Source: Dawidia cretensis
Lineage (GTDB): Bacteria; Bacteroidota; Bacteroidia; Cytophagales; Cyclobacteriaceae
Direction of reading: 5' to 3'
Length of the DNA stretch: 64,000 bases
NCBI RefSeq assembly: GCF_018598175.1
Contig: NZ_JAHESE010000011.1
Span: 111,294-175,293, forward strand
The first letter of the stretch is position 1. Every line of letters begins with the position of its first letter. Under the pieces are notes generated by a model, which was not told the DNA's origin, did no database searches, and saw nothing but the letters and a program-made list of their open reading frames with translations. Shown one piece after another: positions 27,163-36,133 of the stretch. Made by a program: the position numbers and the translations under genes.

Positions 27163-27789
27163 ATGCGTTTTGTAAAAACCTTGTTTGTGGGAATGTCTGC
27201 CGCCATGCTTCTGGCTTCATGTGGAGCGGGTGGAGACAACCAGGGGTTGGAATATGCCCCCAACATGTATCACTCAGTAGCCTATGAGCCCTATACCCAA
27301 ATCGTTGACGAAGATGCCGGACGTTGGGTAACGTCGATCGAGTATCCGGACGGTCACGCCGAGTACTTCAACTCGAATAAATTGAACGGTAAATATCGCA
27401 TGAACTTGCGCGAGCCTGCGGCCAATACCGTGCCTCGTAACAAGCAAGGCTGGTTGCCGTACCGCCTGGGCAAGGACAGCCTGGCGTTTGCGGCCGCTAC
27501 GCAGAAGAACCCGCTGGACTCTACGGCGGCGATCGTGGGCGAAGGCAAAGTGCTGTATGAAATGTACTGCGACCACTGCCACGGTCCGAAAGGCGAAGGC
27601 AACGGTAAGGTTGCCGACAAGTATGCCGGTGTTCCGAACTACAAGTCTGACGCGTTGAAGAACATCAGCGAGGGACACATCTTCCACGTTATCACCATGG
27701 GTAAAGGCCTGATGTGGTCACACGCGTCACAAGTGAGTGTAGAGGAGCGTTGGAAGATTGCCAAGTATGTCAAGACGCTGCAGAAATAG
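27163..27789 (+). CDS. actE: ACIII subunit ActE, monoheme cytochrome c lipoprotein
   Basis: 208 residues from the ATG at 27163 (MRFVKTLFVGMSAAMLLASCG). The LLAS-C lipobox predicts a lipid-anchored protein, which the alternative upstream start at 27127, overlapping actD, would displace. A single heme c site CDHCH lies in VLYEMYCDHCHGPKGEGNGKVADKYAG, with axial Met likely in VITMGKGLMWSHASQV. In ACIII this subunit is a c-type electron carrier near ActA. Confidence 0.93.
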   Translation: MRFVKTLFVGMSAAMLLASCGAGGDNQGLEYAPNMYHSVAYEPYTQIVDEDAGRWVTSIEYPDGHAEYFNSNKLNGKYRMNLREPAANTVPRNKQGWLPYRLGKDSLAFAAATQKNPLDSTAAIVGEGKVLYEMYCDHCHGPKGEGNGKVADKYAGVPNYKSDALKNISEGHIFHVITMGKGLMWSHASQVSVEERWKIAKYVKTLQK

Positions 27790-27845
27790 TAGGGTAGAAG
27801 CAAGAGAATCAAAACAGAGAACCGACCACGGATAACGATAAAACA

Positions 27846-29237
27846 ATGGCTCATCATCACGTAGAAGTTGCTGACGAACAGTATGTATTCAGACCGGAGA
27901 CCAAGCGGAAGCTTTTTTACCTGCTCTTTGCAGGTATCCTGCTCTTCGCCATCGGCCTCGTGTCTGCAATCACCCAAGAAGGTAAAGGTGGGCACCACGA
28001 AGAGGGGCACCACGGAGCTCTACACACCGAGAAGATGGTCGCCAGCAACGACCATGGCGCGGCCGCTTCCCAAGATCATGGCCACGATGCCCATGCCGCC
28101 GGCGAGCATCACGAAACGGCAACCTGGCTGAAGCGGTTGTATACCTCGCTGTGGCAGAACAACATCTTCTTCGTAGGCCTCGGTATAATCGGTTTGTTTT
28201 TCGTAGCCATTCAATACGCTGCCATGGCAGGCTGGTCGGCCGGCGTGAAGCGTATTCCCCTGGCGATGGGCACCTGGATTCCGATCGCCGGTATTCTGAC
28301 CCTCGTGCTCTGGTTCCTGACCAGCCACGACATCTTCCATTGGACACATAGCTACCTGTATGATCAGGCAGGTGCGCAATTCGATAAGCTTATCAACAAA
28401 AAAGCACCGTTCTTCTTCTGGCCCCTGGCCGGTGGTACTTTTCCGCTCTTCTTCATCGCCCGTATGGTCATCTTCTTTGGTCTGTGGTATTATTTCCTGA
28501 CCAAGATCAGAAAAAACATGATGGACGAAGATCTCGATGCGTCGACAACTTACTGGTATAAAAACCGTGTAGTTTCTACTGTATTCCTGATCATCTTCGG
28601 CGTGAGCTCGTCGGTCGCGGCGTGGGACTGGGTTATGAGCATCGATACACACTGGTTCTCGACCATGTTCGGTTGGTACGTATTCGCCAGCTGGTGGGTA
28701 ACCGGTTTGGCGGCTATCACTCTGATCGTTGCCAGCCTGAAGTCGGCCGGCTACCTGAAAGTGGTGAACGCCAACCACCTGCACGACCTGGGTAAATTCT
28801 GCTTTGCTTTCTCGATCTTCTGGACCTATATCTGGTTTGCTCAGTTCCTGCTGATCTACTACGCCAACATTCCTGAAGAAACTGTCTATTTCATTGAGCG
28901 TATGAAAAACAGCCCTTATAGCTGGATCTTCTATCTCAACCTGATCCTGAATTTTGTTCTCCCGTTCCTGCTTTTCATGACACGCGAATCGAAACGTCAA
29001 CTGTCTATGCTGAAGCTGGTTTGCCCGATCATTATCGTTGGACATTGGTTTGATTTCTTCAACATGGTAACGCCGGGTGTTATGAAGCACGACGGTGGCG
29101 TTGGTCTCCTGGAGATTGGCACCTTCCTGATCTTCACGGCAGCATACCTGTTCGTGGTTCTGGGAAGCCTGACAAAATTGCCGCTGGTCGGCAAGAACCA
29201 TCCGATGTTACAAGAAAGCCTTGGTCACCACATTTAA
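27846..29237 (+). CDS. actF: ACIII subunit ActF, NrfD-like membrane protein (quinone-site subunit 2)
   Basis: 463 residues with about ten membrane helices. Family blocks: LYTSLWQNNIFFVGLGIIGLFFVAIQYAAMAGW, AGVKRIPLAMGTWIPI, VVSTVFLIIFGVSSSVAAWDWVMSIDTHWFSTMFGWYVFASWW and IWFAQFLLIYYANIPEETVYF. Between the first two helices (about residues 45-90) is a loop loaded with His (HHEEGHHGALH and DHGHDAHAAGEHH), unusual for a membrane enzyme. ActF is the structural counterpart of ActC. It ends the act gene set, 15 bases before the oxidase subunit II gene. Confidence 0.93.
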   Translation: MAHHHVEVADEQYVFRPETKRKLFYLLFAGILLFAIGLVSAITQEGKGGHHEEGHHGALHTEKMVASNDHGAAASQDHGHDAHAAGEHHETATWLKRLYTSLWQNNIFFVGLGIIGLFFVAIQYAAMAGWSAGVKRIPLAMGTWIPIAGILTLVLWFLTSHDIFHWTHSYLYDQAGAQFDKLINKKAPFFFWPLAGGTFPLFFIARMVIFFGLWYYFLTKIRKNMMDEDLDASTTYWYKNRVVSTVFLIIFGVSSSVAAWDWVMSIDTHWFSTMFGWYVFASWWVTGLAAITLIVASLKSAGYLKVVNANHLHDLGKFCFAFSIFWTYIWFAQFLLIYYANIPEETVYFIERMKNSPYSWIFYLNLILNFVLPFLLFMTRESKRQLSMLKLVCPIIIVGHWFDFFNMVTPGVMKHDGGVGLLEIGTFLIFTAAYLFVVLGSLTKLPLVGKNHPMLQESLGHHI

Positions 29238-29252
29238 TTTATAGAAAGCGCT

Positions 29253-30323
29253 ATGATGAGTTTGATTATTGTTCTGGGTGTTGTTCTGGTCCTCGGAATT
29301 TTATTCCTGATCTTCCGGATAAGCACTTTAGTAGGCATCGCGAAGGGAAAGAAGGCGGAGTTAGTAAGTCCCAACAATGGGATACACGCTGTACTCTTCG
29401 TTGTCTTCCTCGTAGGGAGTCTGGCACTTTTCTTCTGGTATTCGATTACCCGTTTCCATCTGTATACATTGCCGATTGCTTCTGTGCACGGCAAGGAGAC
29501 CGATAGACTTTTCTGGATTACGATGGCCATCACCGTAATCGCGTTCGTGATCATTTCGATCATCATGTTCGTGTTCCTTTACCAATATCGCTACAACCCG
29601 GAGCGTCGTGCGAAGTTCTTCCCGGACAACCATTACCTGGAGCTTACCTGGACAATCATCCCGGCCATTGTACTGGCCCTGCTGATCTTCACCGGCCTGC
29701 GTACCTGGAACGATATCACCGGCCCTGCCTCGAAAGATGCTGAGGTGATCGAGCTGATCGCGCAGCAGTTTGCCTGGACGGCCCGTTACCCGGGTGTGAA
29801 AGACAAGTCGCTGGGTAAAGTGAACTATAAGCTGATCGACGCGGTAAACGAATTTGGTTTGGACCTGAGCGACAAGAATTCGTTCGACGACTTCAAGTCG
29901 TTGGAACTGCACTTGCCGGTAGGGCAGGAGGTTCTCCTGAAGATCCGAGCGAAAGATGTTATTCACAGCGTTTTCCTGCCGCACTTCCGCGTGAAGATGG
30001 ATGCTGTGCCCGGTATGCCTACACAGTTTAAATTCAAGGCGACCAAGACTACGGAGCAAATGCGCGACGAGCTCGGCAATCCGAATTTCAATTATGAACT
30101 GGCCTGTACAGAGATCTGCGGTCGTGGACACTTCTCGATGAAGATGTCAGTGATCGTAGAAGAGCAGGAGGCCTACGAGCGTTGGAAGGCTTCACAAGAG
30201 GCCTGGCTGAAACAAAACCCCGATTACCTGAACAAGGTGCCGGCGGAATTGAAGGAGGCCGCTATGATCAAAGCCGGTATGCAGGCTGACCCCGGCGCCG
30301 GTGTAGCGGTAGTGAAAGAATAA
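29253..30323 (+). CDS. ctaC: Cytochrome c oxidase subunit II
   Basis: 356 residues. An N-terminal membrane helix (MMSLIIVLGVVLVLGILFLIF) is followed by two more (AVLFVVFLVGSLALFFWY and ITVIAFVIISIIMFVFLY). The periplasmic cupredoxin domain contains the CuA site: VIHSVFLPHFRVKMDAVPGMP supplies the first His, and ACTEICGRGHFSMKM gives Cys285, Cys289, His293 and Met296. No heme c motif is fused, so ACIII or a separate cytochrome donates electrons. The C-terminal extension is Ala/Glu-rich. The extra N-terminal helix is common in Bacteroidota. Confidence 0.95.
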   Translation: MMSLIIVLGVVLVLGILFLIFRISTLVGIAKGKKAELVSPNNGIHAVLFVVFLVGSLALFFWYSITRFHLYTLPIASVHGKETDRLFWITMAITVIAFVIISIIMFVFLYQYRYNPERRAKFFPDNHYLELTWTIIPAIVLALLIFTGLRTWNDITGPASKDAEVIELIAQQFAWTARYPGVKDKSLGKVNYKLIDAVNEFGLDLSDKNSFDDFKSLELHLPVGQEVLLKIRAKDVIHSVFLPHFRVKMDAVPGMPTQFKFKATKTTEQMRDELGNPNFNYELACTEICGRGHFSMKMSVIVEEQEAYERWKASQEAWLKQNPDYLNKVPAELKEAAMIKAGMQADPGAGVAVVKE

Positions 30324-30356
30324 GAAGCAGTTTTCCAATCAAGATTTATCAACGAC

Positions 30357-32258
30357 ATGGCAACAACCGATATCCACCTTCACCAAGACGTACACCACCA
30401 CGACGATGGTCACGATCACGACCACGAGCATCACGGTGGTAACTTCTGGACTACGTATATCTTCAGCGAAGATCACAAAATCATCGGTAAGCAATTCCTC
30501 ATCACCGGTATCTTCTGGGCACTGTTGGGAGGTACGCTTTCGGTAATCTTCCGTCTGCAGCTCGGTTTCCCCGACATGAACCTGGATTGGCTGAAGCCGG
30601 TCCTGGGCGGCTGGATCACTCCCGAAGGTAAGCTCGATCCTGAGTTTTACCTGGCGTTGGTGACAATGCACGGTACCATCATGGTGTTCTTTGTACTGAC
30701 CGCCGGTTTGAGCGGTACGTTCTCGAACTTCCTCATTCCGCTGCAGATTGGTGCACGCGATATGGCCTCTGGTTTTATGAACATGCTGTCATACTGGTTC
30801 TTCTTTGCTTCCAGCGTGATCATGTTCACTTCCCTGTTCCTCGAAACCGGCCCTGCGGCAGGTGGTTGGACAGTATATCCTCCGTTGAGCGCCCTGCCGC
30901 AAGCCATTAAGGGCTCCGGCCTGGGTATGACCCTGTGGCTGGTGGCAATGGCGTTGTTCATCGTGAGCTCGCTGTTGGGAAGTATCAACTACATTTCGAC
31001 TGTGATCAACATGCGTACGCGGGGTATGTCGTTTACCCGGTTGCCGCTGACGATCTGGGCCTTCTTCTTCACGGCCATCATCGGGATTCTGTCGTTCCCC
31101 GTATTGTTTGCTGCTGCGTTGCTGCTGATCTTCGATCGTAGCTTTGGTACCAGCTTCTATTTATCAGACATTTACATCGGTGGTGAGGCCCTCGCACACG
31201 ACGGCGGTAGCCCCGTATTGTTCCAGCACTTGTTCTGGTTCCTCGGTCACCCCGAGGTATATATCGTATTGTTGCCCGCGCTGGGTCTCTCGTCTGAGAT
31301 CATCGCAACCAACTCGCGCAAGCCTATCTTCGGCTACAAGGCCATGATCGGTTCCATGCTTTTCATCGCCATCCTGTCGTTCATCGTATGGGCACACCAT
31401 ATGTTCGTAACGGGTATGAACCCCTTCCTGGGCTCGATCTTCATGCTGTTGACGCTGATTATCGCGGTACCTTCGGCGGTTAAGATCTTCAACTATGTAA
31501 CAACACTGTGGAAGGGTAACATCATCTTTACGCCGGGCATGCTGTTCTCGATCGGTCTGGTGTCGTTCTTCCTGACAGGGGGTATCACCGGTATCTTCCT
31601 GGGTAACTCGGCGATCGACATTCAGCTGCACGATACATACTTTGTCGTAGCCCACTTCCACCTGGTAATGGGTAGCGCTTCGTTCTTCGGTATGCTGGCG
31701 GGTATTTACCACTGGTTCCCGAAGATGTTCGGTCGCATGATGAACGATCGCCTGGGTCACATTCACTTCTGGATCACATTTGTCGGTGTATACATGGTGT
31801 TCTTCCCGATGCACTACATTGGTATCGCCGGCTTCCCGAGAAGATATTACTCCTGGACAAACTTCGAGACCTTCAGCGGTTTCGCGGACCTGAACATGCT
31901 GGTGTCTGTCGCGGCTGTCCTGACGCTGGCGGCCCAGTTCATCTTCCTGTTCAACTTCTTCTACAGCATCTGGCGTGGTCGTTTGGCTCCGGCCAACCCG
32001 TGGAACTCCAACACGCTGGAGTGGACTACACCGCGCAACCCCGGTCACGGCAACTGGCCTGGTGAGATCCCTGCGGTGTACCGCTGGCCTTATGACTACA
32101 GCAAGCCGGGCGCGAAGGATGACTTCATCCCGCAGACCATACCGTTCTCGGAAACGCCGGAATCCAACCTTCCGCACGAAACCGAGTTGATTAAGCTGGA
32201 AAGCACCTCCGGAGATGACATCATCGTCCAGGGCGGCAAGCTGGAAGGCAACCATTAA
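30357..32258 (+). CDS. ctaD: Cytochrome c oxidase subunit I (heme-copper oxidase)
   Basis: 633 residues. Heme a ligands: His105 in TMHGTIMVF and His435; heme a3 ligand His433, both in HDTYFVVAHFHLVMG. CuB and the cross-linked His298-Tyr302 lie in LGHPEVYIVLLPALG, which marks a type A oxidase; HHMFVTGM supplies the other CuB ligands. The cytoplasmic N-terminus has a His/Asp-rich segment (about residues 7-28), unusually long and a candidate metal-binding tail. It follows subunit II by 33 bases. A strong hairpin lies 15 bases after the stop. Confidence 0.96.
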   Translation: MATTDIHLHQDVHHHDDGHDHDHEHHGGNFWTTYIFSEDHKIIGKQFLITGIFWALLGGTLSVIFRLQLGFPDMNLDWLKPVLGGWITPEGKLDPEFYLALVTMHGTIMVFFVLTAGLSGTFSNFLIPLQIGARDMASGFMNMLSYWFFFASSVIMFTSLFLETGPAAGGWTVYPPLSALPQAIKGSGLGMTLWLVAMALFIVSSLLGSINYISTVINMRTRGMSFTRLPLTIWAFFFTAIIGILSFPVLFAAALLLIFDRSFGTSFYLSDIYIGGEALAHDGGSPVLFQHLFWFLGHPEVYIVLLPALGLSSEIIATNSRKPIFGYKAMIGSMLFIAILSFIVWAHHMFVTGMNPFLGSIFMLLTLIIAVPSAVKIFNYVTTLWKGNIIFTPGMLFSIGLVSFFLTGGITGIFLGNSAIDIQLHDTYFVVAHFHLVMGSASFFGMLAGIYHWFPKMFGRMMNDRLGHIHFWITFVGVYMVFFPMHYIGIAGFPRRYYSWTNFETFSGFADLNMLVSVAAVLTLAAQFIFLFNFFYSIWRGRLAPANPWNSNTLEWTTPRNPGHGNWPGEIPAVYRWPYDYSKPGAKDDFIPQTIPFSETPESNLPHETELIKLESTSGDDIIVQGGKLEGNH

Positions 32259-32272
32259 CAGATATTTATAGC

Positions 32273-32337
32273 AGGGTTCCAGGCTCCGCAGGGAAAGGTG
32301 GCAACATCTTACCGCAGCCTGGAACCCTGAGCTTTTT
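32273..32337 (+). terminator. Hairpin between coxI and ctaA
   Basis: AGGGTTCCAGGCT (32273-32285) and AGCCTGGAACCCT (32316-32328) form a perfect 13-bp stem with a 30-base loop, followed by GAGC and five T. It begins 15 bases after the coxI stop and ends 20 bases before ctaA, so it likely terminates or attenuates the act-ctaCD transcript. Confidence 0.65.
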
Positions 32338-32347
32338 AAAACGATTC

Positions 32348-33361
32348 ATGAGGTCCTTTCGAAGGCTAACGATTTCTACGCTGATCGCCGTCTATGTGCT
32401 GATCCTGGTCGGCGGTGTCGTGCGCAGCACCGGTTCGGGCATGGGTTGCCCCGATTGGCCGAAATGTTTTGGCCAGTGGGTACCGCCTACGTCCGTCGAG
32501 TCGTTGCCAGACAACTACAAGGAGATCTATGCCGCCCACCGCGAAAAGAAAAACCAGCGGTTTGCGAAGTATCTGCACCTCATCGGCATGGATGAAACGG
32601 CCGACAAGATTCTGAAAGATCCCACCGTCTTACAAGAAGCCGACTTTAATCCCACCAAGACGATGATCGAGTATCTCAACCGTCTTACCGGTGTGATCAT
32701 TGGTTTCCTGATCCTGGCGGTTTTTATTTCGTCCATTCGCTTTCGGCGTACGGAGCCGCGGCTTACGACTGTATCGCTGCTGTCGTTTTTGCTCGTATGT
32801 TTTCAGGGTTGGATTGGCTCGTTTGTCGTATCGACAAATCTGACGCCGTGGACGATTACCGTGCACATGTTCCTGGCGCTGCTCCTGGTAGCAATGTTGT
32901 TTTACCTGGTACACCGCGCCAGCTACGCCACCATGATTGACTCGTCTACGGGCTTCTGGTGGCTGCTGGCCTGCATGGGGGTACTGTTGGTACAGGTGCT
33001 GTTGGGCACGCAAGTGCGCGAAGCCCTCGACGAAGTGGCCACGTATGCGGTGCGCGAGCAGTGGATCGCGAACCTCGGCGATGCTTTTATTCTACACCGT
33101 TCGTTCTCGTGGATTGTGCTTCTGCTGCATGTCGGATTAATCCTGAAATTGCGCAAAACTGACGGGGCAAAAGCTTTCCTGCTTACCCTAATCGTGCTAA
33201 TTTTGGGCACCATTTTAACGGGTGTCAGCATGGCCTGGTTTGCTGTGCCGCCGTATCTTCAGCCGGTGCATTTGTTGCTGGCGTCGCTTACGTTCGGACT
33301 CCAGTTCATGTTGCTACTAAAGCTCAATAGAAAAGAAAAACCTGTAGCTGCGCTATCATGA
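32348..33361 (+). CDS. ctaA: Heme A synthase (COX15/CtaA)
   Basis: 337 residues with about eight membrane helices in two homologous halves. The first helix ends VLILVGGVVRSTGSGMGCPDWPKCFGQWVPP, a family signature with the paired Cys of the first extracytoplasmic loop. Conserved His sites are in MIEYLNRLTGVIIG, TVHMFLALLLVAMLFYLVH, LHRSFSWIVLLLHV and VHLLLASLTFGLQ. It oxidises heme O to heme A for the oxidase. The stop overlaps ctaB by 4 bases (ATGA), a sign of coupled translation. Confidence 0.94.
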   Translation: MRSFRRLTISTLIAVYVLILVGGVVRSTGSGMGCPDWPKCFGQWVPPTSVESLPDNYKEIYAAHREKKNQRFAKYLHLIGMDETADKILKDPTVLQEADFNPTKTMIEYLNRLTGVIIGFLILAVFISSIRFRRTEPRLTTVSLLSFLLVCFQGWIGSFVVSTNLTPWTITVHMFLALLLVAMLFYLVHRASYATMIDSSTGFWWLLACMGVLLVQVLLGTQVREALDEVATYAVREQWIANLGDAFILHRSFSWIVLLLHVGLILKLRKTDGAKAFLLTLIVLILGTILTGVSMAWFAVPPYLQPVHLLLASLTFGLQFMLLLKLNRKEKPVAALS

Positions 33362-34254
33362 TTGCCGGACAAACGCATTCACTTCCAGGAGCGACTCTCG
33401 CGGGGGCCAAAGCCCGGGCGTATTGGGAGCTGTTGAAGTTCAGACTTTCCTTTTTGGTGTCTTTCTCCTGCGCGTTTGGGTATGTGCTGGCGTCACCGCA
33501 GATCAACTGGTTTACCCTGGCGATGGTCTTCACCGGTGGGTTCCTGTTGTCGGGTGCGTCTGTGACGATCAACCAAATTATCGAGAAAGACCTCGACAAG
33601 CTCATGACCCGCACGCTGGTGCGCCCGCTTCCCACGGAGCGGCTATCGGTTCAGGAAGCTACTGTCTTTTCCATCCTTTGCCTGCTAGCCGGCATTTCAT
33701 TACTGATCGCCTTCACCAATCCCTTGACTACCGCACTGTCGATTCTGTCGATGGTGCTGTATAGCTTTGTTTATACACCGCTAAAACGTGTCGGGCCGAT
33801 TGCTGTATTCGTCGGTGCCATTCCGGGCGCCCTGCCACCACTGTTAGGCTGGACGGCCGCCACGGGCGCCATTTCACACGAGGCACTCATCATCTTTGGT
33901 ATACAATTTATTTGGCAGTTCCCGCACTTCTGGGCCATCGCCTGGGTAGCGGATGAAGACTATAAAAAGGCCGGCTTTAAGCTGCTGCCTTCCGGCGGTC
34001 AGAAAGATCTGAACACCGCCATTCAGATCATGATCTATACCATGTTCCTGATCCCGATGGGCCTGCTGCCGGCAACGTTCGGCATTACGGGTACACTGTC
34101 GGCTATCGTGGCCACGGTATGCGGTGTATTGTTCTTTGCACAGACCTTTTCACTGATGCGTTCGGGCGACCGCAAGGCCGCGCTGAAGATCATGTTCGGT
34201 TCGTTTTTGTATTTGCCGATCGTACAGATCGCATACTTGTTAGATAAACTTTGA
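33358..34254 (+). CDS. ctaB: Protoheme IX farnesyltransferase (heme O synthase)
   Basis: 298 residues, UbiA-type prenyltransferase with about eight membrane helices. The first Asp-rich motif is in VTINQIIEKDLDKLMTRTLVRPLPTERLS (NQ-x-x-E-x-D-x-x-x-x-R form), and the second in WVADEDYKKAGFKLLPSGGQ. It adds a farnesyl chain to protoheme to give heme O, the substrate of CtaA. Overlap with ctaA and a 18-base gap to the next gene show one operon. Confidence 0.95.
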   Translation: MIAGQTHSLPGATLAGAKARAYWELLKFRLSFLVSFSCAFGYVLASPQINWFTLAMVFTGGFLLSGASVTINQIIEKDLDKLMTRTLVRPLPTERLSVQEATVFSILCLLAGISLLIAFTNPLTTALSILSMVLYSFVYTPLKRVGPIAVFVGAIPGALPPLLGWTAATGAISHEALIIFGIQFIWQFPHFWAIAWVADEDYKKAGFKLLPSGGQKDLNTAIQIMIYTMFLIPMGLLPATFGITGTLSAIVATVCGVLFFAQTFSLMRSGDRKAALKIMFGSFLYLPIVQIAYLLDKL

Positions 34255-34272
34255 GAGAGGGGAGGAATACGT

Positions 34273-34857
34273 ATGGCAGTAGATATTAAGATCGTAGAAG
34301 AGGCCCGGGAGCCGAGGTCGATGAATCCGAGGAAGTTCGGGTTGTGGCTCTTTATGGCTACCGTGGTGATGCTTTTTGGTGCATGGACCAGCGCCTACAT
34401 TGTGAAGCGCGGTGACATGGGATGGTCGGAGATTATTCTGCCGGACATGTTCTGGGTAAATACCGTCATTGTTCTGGCCAGCAGTGTACCCATGATCTGG
34501 GCTGTACGGGCAGCCAGGCAAGACAAGACCGAGCAGGTGAAACTTGCTCTCGGCGTGACGACTATCCTGGGGATCGCCTTTGTGGTGGGCCAGTTTATGG
34601 CATTCTCCCAGATGGTTGGCTTCCACGAACATTTTACCGGCGGAGCAGTTTCTCATTCCTTTGTATATGTATTGAGTGGTGCCCACGGGCTACACTTGAT
34701 CAGCGGAGTAGTGGTGCTGGCCATTGTATTGAATGCCGCCATGCGGGGACGCGTACACAAGGACAATATGAACACACTCGAAATGTGTGCTACGTACTGG
34801 CACTTTTTGGGCGTTCTTTGGCTATATTTGTTCGTCTTTCTGTTGCTGAATAAGTAG
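34273..34857 (+). CDS. ctaE: Cytochrome c oxidase subunit III (short form)
   Basis: 194 residues with five membrane helices; the first two of the usual seven are missing, as in many bacterial short forms. Blocks: NPRKFGLWLFMATVVMLFGAWTSAYIVKR, SHSFVYVLSGAHGLHLISGVVVL and MCATYWHFLGVLWLYLFVFLLL, the last with the YWHF-x-x-V-x-W motif of subunit III. It stabilises the oxidase core. A second subunit III gene follows 70 bases downstream. Confidence 0.92.
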   Translation: MAVDIKIVEEAREPRSMNPRKFGLWLFMATVVMLFGAWTSAYIVKRGDMGWSEIILPDMFWVNTVIVLASSVPMIWAVRAARQDKTEQVKLALGVTTILGIAFVVGQFMAFSQMVGFHEHFTGGAVSHSFVYVLSGAHGLHLISGVVVLAIVLNAAMRGRVHKDNMNTLEMCATYWHFLGVLWLYLFVFLLLNK

Positions 34858-34927
34858 CAAGGAGAGCGGGAAACGCAGTATTTAACCAACAGAAGATAAC
34901 TTTAAACCTGAAAATTTAACTTAGAAT

Positions 34928-35674
34928 ATGGCAAGTACCTCAGTAGCAACGGCTCCGGGACGGAGCGCCTGGGATGGCGGAGTATCACCCATGGGCGCCA
35001 GCTATGGCAAACTCATGATGTGGTTCTTTCTGCTGTCGGATGCTTTTACGTTTTCCGCACTGCTCATTACCTACGGCATGGTTCGCTCTGCGCACCAGGT
35101 GTACACAGGCACCGTTGAAGCATTTAAATTTTCAGCATCGTACTGGCCCATTCCCGAAAAAGTATTCGAAGCAGTACCCTTCCTGCACGGCGTGGAATTG
35201 CCCCTCGTGTTTGTGGGGATCATGACCTTTATCCTCATCATGAGCTCGGTCACCATGGTACTGGCAGTAGAAGCCGGTCACCGCATGGATCGCGTAGCCG
35301 TTGAGAAATGGATGTTGTGGACGATCCTTGGCGGCCTTACCTTCCTGGGTTGCCAGGCATGGGAGTGGTCACACTTTATCCACGGTGCAGAAGCCGGCGC
35401 TGCCGTAGCAGACGGTACGACGTACTTCGGTGCCAGCCTGACACATAACCAGTACGGTCCGCGCGACTTTGCGGCCTTCTTCTTCTTCATCACCGGTTTC
35501 CACGGTACGCACGTGTTCTCGGGCGTGGTGTTGAACTTCCTCATCTACTACAATACCGTAATGGGTGTATACGACCGTCGTGGTCACTATGAAATGGTGG
35601 AGAAAGTAGGCCTTTACTGGCACTTTGTAGACCTGGTGTGGGTATTTGTATTTACCTTCTTCTACCTGGTATAA
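34928..35674 (+). CDS. Cytochrome c oxidase subunit III (second copy, longer)
   Basis: 248 residues with five to six helices: KLMMWFFLLSDAFTFSALLITYGMV, LVFVGIMTFILIMSSVTMVLAVEA, MLWTILGGLTFLGCQAWEWSHFIH and ARDFAAFFFFITGFHGTHVFSGVVLNFL (with RDF preceding), ending YWHFVDLVWVFVFTFFYLV. The WEWSHFI and GFHGTHV elements are the lipid-facing part of subunit III. It differs from the preceding gene in having a longer N-terminal half. Paired subunit III genes are usual in Bacteroidota aa3 loci; both probably assemble into one complex. Confidence 0.92.
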   Translation: MASTSVATAPGRSAWDGGVSPMGASYGKLMMWFFLLSDAFTFSALLITYGMVRSAHQVYTGTVEAFKFSASYWPIPEKVFEAVPFLHGVELPLVFVGIMTFILIMSSVTMVLAVEAGHRMDRVAVEKWMLWTILGGLTFLGCQAWEWSHFIHGAEAGAAVADGTTYFGASLTHNQYGPRDFAAFFFFITGFHGTHVFSGVVLNFLIYYNTVMGVYDRRGHYEMVEKVGLYWHFVDLVWVFVFTFFYLV

Positions 35675-35710
35675 TTCCGATCGATCAACGTCCTATATAA
35701 CTGAATAGAC

Positions 35711-36052
35711 ATGGCACATTCTGAAGAAACTACACATGTTACCGTAATCCCTCCGGATGCAGCGAAGATTAAAAAGCTGTGGATGACCGCGGGTATCCTG
35801 TTGGTGATCACACTCCTGGAGTTTACCGTAGCCTTCACCGTTCCACACGAATACAAAGACGTGCGCGTATGGATCTTCATCATCATGACAATCGTGAAAG
35901 CAGCCTATATCGTGGGCGAGTTTATGCACCTTCGCTACGAAGCAAAGATCCTGATGTGGTCGATCCTCATTCCGCTGGTATTTGTCGTATGGATGCTGGT
36001 AGCCTTTATTTATGAAGGCACACAGATCTCCGTAGCACGGTTCTTCCACTAA
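35711..36052 (+). CDS. Cytochrome c oxidase subunit IV family protein
   Basis: 113 residues with three membrane helices: LWMTAGILLVITLLEFTVAF, VWIFIIMTIVKAAYIVGEFMHL and ILMWSILIPLVFVVWMLVAFIYEG. The VKAAYIVGEFMHLRYE block is diagnostic of the bacterial subunit IV family (COX4_pro_2). It lies 36 bases after subunit III and is followed by a strong terminator, so it closes the structural part of the oxidase operon. Confidence 0.9.
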   Translation: MAHSEETTHVTVIPPDAAKIKKLWMTAGILLVITLLEFTVAFTVPHEYKDVRVWIFIIMTIVKAAYIVGEFMHLRYEAKILMWSILIPLVFVVWMLVAFIYEGTQISVARFFH

Positions 36053-36074
36053 CATGAAAGAATAGTATACAACG

Positions 36075-36111
36075 GAAGGCTTAGGTTCAACACTTAAGCC
36101 TTCTGTTTTTT
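36075..36111 (+). terminator. Intrinsic terminator after oxidase subunit IV
   Basis: GAAGGCTTA (36075-36083) pairs with TAAGCCTTC (36095-36103), followed by TGTTTTTT. It lies 22 bases after the subunit IV stop and 22 before the Sco-like gene. Confidence 0.8.
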
Positions 36112-36133
36112 CACGAAAGGGAGGAAGATCGTC

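Noticed and set aside
31164-32255. 363-codon minus-strand ORF opposite oxidase subunit I
   Set aside because: Subunit I is certain from its metal ligands. The antisense product is Gln/Arg/Asp-rich and has no recognisable features.
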